Source: Pyrocephalus nanus
Taxonomy: Eukaryota > Chordata > Aves > Passeriformes > Tyrannidae
NCBI GenBank assembly: GCA_038380795.1
Contig: CM076263.1
Span: 6,190,709-6,254,708 of the forward strand
Length of the DNA: 64,000 bases
Direction: 5' to 3'
Of the stretch, positions 57,626 through 64,000 are shown in pieces (the first letter of the stretch is position 1; the number at the start of each line of letters is the position of its first letter). The position numbers were made by a program, and so were the translations under genes. Below the pieces are notes generated by a model, which saw only the letters and a program-made list of their open reading frames with translations, did not search any database and was not told where the DNA came from.

Positions 57626-59659
57626 ATTTCTGCTAAGATTTGTAAATATTTTAATAGCCTTGGGTTTTATCTGGGCAAAATTTAGTTATCAATTATTACA
57701 GTTCATGAGCAAAATATCGTCCACATTATGTGTATAAGGCAGTATTAGTCACTCTTATGAAGAATGTAAGCAAAGCAGTTGGAGTAAAAGATAAGCAGGA
57801 GCAGGGGCTATTTTGCTTTTATTTTTCTATACTACGTGACACAGAATTTCTCCAGTTATACAACTGCTTTTGGAAGATGAGCAAATTGGTTTGGCTAATA
57901 AGAGAAATAGTTCCTATTGCCTCTACTCAGACAGAAATGTTTGATAATACTGGTTTTCTTCTAGATTTTTATTTTTAAAGTGTGTTTATTTTGTTAGGGA
58001 ACTCTTATATAAAAATACTCTTAAAAAACATTAATTACAAATTGGAAAATAACAATGAAATTTTATGTTAAAGGAAAAATCAGTAAGAAAAATATCTTTT
58101 CCATTTTCCTAAAAAAGCCATTCCAAACTGTAGCTAGAATTGAAGGGGATTTAAAAAAATACGAAAGTCATTCAGACTTCAATAGGTACATAAACAATAT
58201 TAAGACTAAAATTTAGAGCCTATTTGCTTCTAATTTTTTCCTAACTATTTACTTTTTCTGGTTTGAAAGTTATGCAAATAATTCACTTAATTAAAACAAT
58301 TGTACTTACTTTTAAAGTTTCTTAGTTTAAAAATAATTAAAGGATTTTTTCACTTTTTAAGATCATGTAGGTATCAGCATCTTCATCATGACATGTACAC
58401 TATGTGCATAAACTTGTCCTATTTATTCAGTGTTCATCAAAGAGAAATTAAAGATTATTTTATGAAATGTTGTAGTTAAGGTTTTTCTTGAACACTGCAA
58501 ATTTCTTTTCAGAATTTTATAACAGTTTGGTTTACTTAAAAATAATTTTTTTTTTTTTTTATTTGCAGCAAAATGTTTTGGCAAGTCACTGAGTGAAAAT
58601 ATTGACTTGAAATTAAAGGCTTCATTTTGGAAAAGTTCATGTGAAACATAAATTGTGCATAGAAATGGTATCATAAAGTGAAACACCACACAAATTCTAC
58701 TTTAATTCAAATTCCAGTTCAAAGGAAAAAGGTTAAATCTGAATGGAGTTTTTAAAAGAAATATATTATTCTTTTCCAATCTATTGCTTTTCAAAATGAG
58801 GAAGATCATCAGAATGGACAGTCCCTACATACAAGTTTGAATATAATGAAAGCTCATTTTTTAAAGGAAAACCTTACAAGCAAACAAACATTTTTCATCA
58901 GAACATTTTATCTCTAGCCTGATTCCTTACGTATCCATCTTGGATGTGTCTGAACTAGGTTCTCTGTAGCAGTGTCACATTTTTACCATTTATTATGATA
59001 ATAACACTCCAGAGAGATGTGTTTCATAAGCAGCTACTTTGTTAAGGAGATTGTTCTCAGGATGTCACAAACAAGCTCCCTAGTATCAGGAAAAGAGGAA
59101 ACAAATAAGAAAACCCCAACAAGCAATTGAAGAAAAATGTTAGAAATTGTTCAGGTATTGTTAAAAAAAAGTACTCCATTGTAATAAAAATTTGCAAGTA
59201 TGCAAAAGAATAATTATCAAGCTAATCTTAAGCTACTGTACAGCATCCTGTGTACAGAGAACAGAATATTTGGTCTGCATTTTAGTTACCATTATTTAGG
59301 CAGAATAGTTTGGGAAATTACAGAAACATCACTGCCTAATAAAAAATTAATTAAAAAACCCCATAAATGTTATTTTTAACAGATTCTTCCTATTTTGATG
59401 AAAATCTGTTAAGAAGGAAAAGGAAATAATGCTAAATTATACCATATTTAGGAGCTACTGTGTGCTGCTATTTTAAGGTACTTTGACTTATTCTATGCTT
59501 CTGAACATGTAAGAGGTGCTTCCTGTAAATGTCAGTCAGACATATTACTATCTTTTTTTAAGAAGTTACACTTATCATCAGAAATATTTGTTCTTTCCTA
59601 AGCTTCTCTCTGATTGAATAAAATTCTAAATTCCAATTATGTTATGAATGAAGGTTAGA
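57626..59659. other. AT-rich single-copy stretch
   Basis: TTTTTTTTTTTTTATTTGCAG near 58547-58567 is acceptor-like, but the frame behind it closes after about 8 codons. No repeat family or exon recognised. Confidence 0.4.
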
Positions 59660-59742
59660 AAATGAAATAAAACAAAGAAAAATAAAATATAAACAAGGTA
59701 AAATAAAAAATAAAATAAAATAATAAAATAAAATATAAAATA
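59660..59742 (+). repeat. (AAAAT)n-type A-rich tract
   Basis: Imperfect AAAAT, AAATAAAAT and AACAAAG units over about 80 bp. Confidence 0.88.
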
Positions 59743-62136
59743 CCAGCCCTGTCTGTCATAACACTACGGATGGCATTTAGACAATTTTTTTTTCTTTCTC
59801 TGAGTGCCATGATGATATAGTAATTTGGAAATGTAGTATAATGAAGAGGAAAATGTGATCAGTAAAAGCTGGTATATTTGTCTGTAGGATACATGGCCAA
59901 TTTTCTAATGTGTAGTGTTCTGTTTATATATTTTCCAGTTATGTCTAAGATTGTTAGGTACAAATAAAGAGAGTATTTCTTTGCCTAAGAGGAACATAGT
60001 TTCAGAGAATTCTCCCTTCACATCAACTTAAGTCTGTGCTGCTTTCAAATAAAATTATGGGGAAAATGCAGGAGAAATGACTTGCCCATCACTAGTTCTG
60101 TTATAAAATGAGTAAGGTATGTGGTGGTAGAGATAAATGCCTAAATGGAGGTACAAGGCAGACAATCTCTTTCTATGATAGCTGAGCATTTAATGACTGT
60201 AATAGGTACATTTTCTCTGGCACCTAATAGAAGGAGTGTTAGAGGCAAAGGAAGGTTACTTGATCTTAGGGATCTACCTGGAAATCAGCACAGAACTTGT
60301 AGTTTTTAAATTTATTTTTAAAGCTGTTTTCCCTTTGTCCTAGGGCCAGTTCTGGGCATGATTGTCATTATAAAAATCAAGAATTTGGTTTTTGTTTGAT
60401 TTTTCTCTCCATTGTCTTCTTTGCTTTTGTTTTTATTTTAACTCGAAGGTAAGAATTTCCTCTTCCTATATTGTATCCTAAAGGGACAACTTGGACATGC
60501 AGATATACATGAGATAGGTTTAAACTACTTAATTCAGGCAGTAATGGTAATACAGTCACAAAGCCATGGAGATGCTTGGCCTGAACACATTTATCTTCAC
60601 TTGAGTTCCTGGCTGCATTTTTACAGTCTGCACTGAAAGCTTGGCTCTTGTGGGTTACTTTTTCAAAGTAATTAACTGAGAAGTACTTTGACTATGTCTG
60701 TGCAATCTTCCAGTGCAACTTAGCTGGGCTGTTGTTGAAGATGAGTGTTTTCAGTGCACTGAATTTGGCCTGTATTTATTTGCAAGGATACTCCATTCTC
60801 AAATGTGAGAGAAGCAGAGAAGAAATGCCACACCATGAGAGAGAAGAATCCATTAATCACCCTATACTGATAGTTGCCAAGAAGAAAATTCATCTAAAGC
60901 ATTCTCTTATGCATACTGGAAAAGAAGAATGAGAGCAAGAGAAGAAAAGAGAGAAACAGAACTACTTGAATGTTAGCAAAAAAAAGACACAAGCAACTTT
61001 TGAAATATTTTTGGAGAGACACAACTTTTAAATACTAAAATATTAAAATTGATTGAGGTTGTGAAATAAGTGTATTACTTAGTCCTCTGTGCATTAAAAT
61101 TAATTTTTCATCGTCTCATCTAAGCAGCTTCCCTATTGGCTTTTGCTGAGCATTCTTAATATTTTATATGCTTAAGGGAAAAAAGCTGCACTCTGACATC
61201 TCAACATTCCTGAGAATGTTTAACTTTATTTCTTTTTCCTCTCCTATGCAAAAGATTTTCAAATCATGCATGAACAAGGGGAAAAAGAAAAAAACAAGCA
61301 CAGTTTTGCTGCACCATTCTGGGCTTTATTTCCCATATGATTGTGTATGCAAGTGCTAAGAGCTCTATTCTTCTCTACATTATTATTTTTCTCTTTGTTT
61401 CCCACTATCTCACTCATGTGGCTTGCATCATGCAGTAGCCCCAGCAATGTTGAGAACATCAATAATTTGATTGTAACTGAACAATAATAAACGATGAAGC
61501 AACTTCATCTGAGCTGGAAGATCTGGCCTTAACCTTTCTCTATTTACAGCTCTGGAAGGCTTGTATTCAGGAGAATTTAAATCAGCAGAGACATGCCAGT
61601 CCTCATGTACTGCAGTGCTGACATAAACATAGCTAAACTGCTGCTATTAGGAGATAAGTTCTTATTTTGTAGCCCCACAAACAAAAGGTTTTAGTATATC
61701 ATCATTGGTGCTAAAAGCAGCATAGGCAAATGGCCCTGGATAAGGCAAACAAGTGCTTAAATCACTGCAGCTTGGTCTCTGCCAGGAAATTAAATATGTA
61801 AAATCTTCAATATTATGGTCCTTATATTCACATGCTGAGGCTGTATCATTTGATGCAGCAGGGGTTTATGCCCTAAGGGCCACTCTCGGCATTGCGTTTC
61901 TTCCAATGGAGCTGTAATTTTGTACCTTTCAGCACAAAGTTATACAAAGATAGGTGTATTCTCCTGGAATTGTACTGTTCCCAGCACCTTGATCCTTGCC
62001 TTTGGACTGCCATGGGTGAATCCTTACATGGATACAGGTAATTAGAGCTGGACTCAGAGACACATGTGCATATTCCATTTCTCAAGTGTTAAAGGTCTTG
62101 ACTTGGCTGTCACGGTACTGCTAAAGTGGGAGGGGT
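59743..62136. other. Single-copy stretch, nothing recognised
   Basis: Open frames stay below about 70 codons and resemble no known protein. No repeat family seen. Confidence 0.4.
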
Positions 62137-62160
62137 GGAGAGAGAGAGAGAGAGAGAGGG
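62137..62160 (+). repeat. (GA)n microsatellite
   Basis: About ten uninterrupted GA units preceded by GGGAGGGGTG. Confidence 0.92.
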
Positions 62161-64000
62161 AAATTGAATACTGAATATGCAACTTGCCCACTGGTTCTTT
62201 CACTGGCAGTGATTCCTCCATGGAAGCACTTCAGTACTGTGTGTGAAGCCCAGAGTGTCTAGGAGCAGTAGCAGGGTGAACTGAGGTTAGGAGACATCAT
62301 TTTATTTGACCAAACTTTATATTAATAAAGGCTTGGATTCTTCTCACCTGATTTTAAGTGCAGAATTTGGTATTCCAGGTACTGAAATGTGCATTCTAGA
62401 CTCCCTCTGTAACTGATAAAGAGAGATGGACATGTCCATATCTTTGGAGCTGTAGGCCACTGTTTAAAGGGAGGTGAATCCAGCCTGGATATCTACTGTG
62501 TCTTCTCCTTTTACTCTCTCTCTAACTGCTCCACAGTTGCTTTCTTTCCCCCTCCTCTCCATATCAAAATTTTAAAGTACCTCAGACTATTGCAGGAACT
62601 GACATTTTGCCACTTTTTTTCTCCTTGGCCAACAGTCAACAGTGAAGATCTTTTCCTATGGGCACTTCAGTTCACCTGGAGTAATGGTTGTCAGTAGTTG
62701 AACTCATTTATATAATAGTTACAAGACAGCACGATTTCTTGCAGGAATGGAGACTCTTCTGGACCATTTTTAAATATTCCGAGAAGATGCCTGGATCTAT
62801 CTTACTGCTGTTCTAGACAGTTCAAAATTACTTTGCTTATAATCCTCTTTATCTGGCAGCAGACAAAGCTGAGACATTGCTAAAAAAAGACACCATGCTA
62901 AATTCAATCCATGCTTAAGATTGAAGGCTACCTGGATTTGCTTTTGAAAACCATAGCTGCAGTATACCAAAGGGCTATCATTACAACTCAGGGCAAAGCT
63001 GAGCATATATTGTAAAATCCTCCAAAATACTGTGAAATCTGTTGAATTTGTATTGCACATGGCATTCTAAATCTACCCTCACAAGCTCAAACAACTCACA
63101 AAAGTCTGGGTTTTTTTAGTCTAACCAGTAACAGATTCTTACTGCTCTATATGGCCTATGCACAGCTGAAGAGGAAGAATGTTTTTTTTTTCTGCTCCTA
63201 AAATGTGTGTCTCAGACTGTGGCTCAAGAACAGTAGTTTTATATACCTAGAGTCTCTTTATTTTTGCAGCTAAGTTGCAAACTTAGTTTCCGTATGATTT
63301 AGCAATTATTCTAACAAATGAAAATTTGTCAATTGAAAGAGACCAGAGATCCAGAAAGGCTCTAGATTAAAGTCTGCCTGTAAACTGAACAAATAAGTCT
63401 CTCAGTGGTGACCACAGAACACAGGAGGGAGATCAGCCTCATTTATGGATAAAGTATAAAACTCAAAAAAGTATAAAACTCAAAACTCAAGTTTTAATTC
63501 CTTATTCTTGCACTCTGAGCCCTATGAATTCAATAACCTACCTAACACCAGGTTCTGTTTATATTTTATCTTTTTTTTTCAGTGTTTTTTAAGTTATACA
63601 TTTTAACTAACTTCATTTTTAAGAGTTCTTTTAGAAGGCACCTGAATTTCTCTATGTTCCTCTGGAGATAAGAAATGAATGGCACAGAATCACCATATTT
63701 TCCTTTTCCTCTGTTTTACATCTGCCCCATACCAAGTTGAATCTCTCTCCTAATGCTGGAAATGCTGCTACATTGCCTAGAACTGTAGAATTGTGTGAGT
63801 TATTAAGATGGTCTCCATTTTATACCAAATGTATCCTGAAATGCAGCACAAAATGTAGAAGGTATAGAAGCATCAGTGAGCTCATCATCCAAAACAAACA
63901 CACCAGCCACATATCTCCCCACTAGGGTGATTTGATGGGTAACGTCATTTGTCCCCAGAGTCTTCCTGGGCTACATTGATTGCATCACTTTCAATATCTC
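62161..64000. other. Single-copy stretch, nothing recognised
   Basis: AGTATAAAACTCAAAA occurs twice in tandem (63451-63484), a small duplication. T runs near 63182 and 63572. No exon, RNA gene or repeat family recognised up to the window end. Confidence 0.45.

Noticed and set aside
1..64000. CRISPR arrays, operons, phage or plasmid features
   Set aside because: The DNA is vertebrate; no regularly spaced direct repeats, operon-like gene packing or prokaryotic signals are present.

Overview
The window is vertebrate nuclear DNA, almost certainly from a bird. Evidence: (i) at least seven CR1 LINE copies, several keeping the CR1 3' tail of 8-bp ATTCTRTG-type units (14975, 24964, 31919, 43895, 45975); (ii) an LTR of a type I associate with avian ERVL-like elements (5755-6299); (iii) old MIR-type SINEs and short palindromic repeats of the kind common in sauropsids; (iv) no Alu, L1 or other mammal-specific repeats; (v) AT-rich, CpG-poor composition. 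The LTR leans towards Neoaves, but I cannot name a species or chromosome.

I found no convincing protein-coding exon. No frame other than CR1 fragments resembles a protein I know. The longest open frame, 200 codons at 5772-6374, lies across the LTR. This looks like intergenic sequence or the inside of a very large intron. The feature list is therefore mainly repeats, low-complexity tracts and described single-copy stretches.

Layout. 0-10 kb: single-copy DNA with a near-complete MIR-type SINE (4199-4420), the LTR, and a degenerate ~20-bp tandem repeat (8285-8461). 9.7-10.6 kb: a purine tract, a long G/T tract and a C/A-rich counterpart. 12.6-16.1 kb: a 39-T run and the longest CR1 (14975-16082, minus), which keeps the FADD reverse-transcriptase box. 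17-20 kb: alternating purine/pyrimidine tracts, two MIR remnants and palindromic-repeat remnants. 21-34 kb: CR1 copies at 24.6, 31.8 and 32.0 kb, with A/C-rich and TTTG/CAAA microsatellites. 40-46.3 kb: the densest CR1 area, five pieces on both strands and of different ages. 46.4-47.6 kb: a cluster of long A and T runs. 49-64 kb: mostly single copy, with a compact hairpin pair (49221-49292), two decayed CR1 pieces, a possible small spliced transcription unit (57050-57367) and a SOX/POU/homeodomain-like motif cluster (57537-57625).

No undescribed multigene system is visible. The items most worth a second look are the possible two-exon transcript near 57.1 kb, the paired hairpins near 49.2 kb, the dispersed ancient palindromic repeats and the ~20-bp tandem repeat near 8.3 kb. 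All are inferences from sequence alone.
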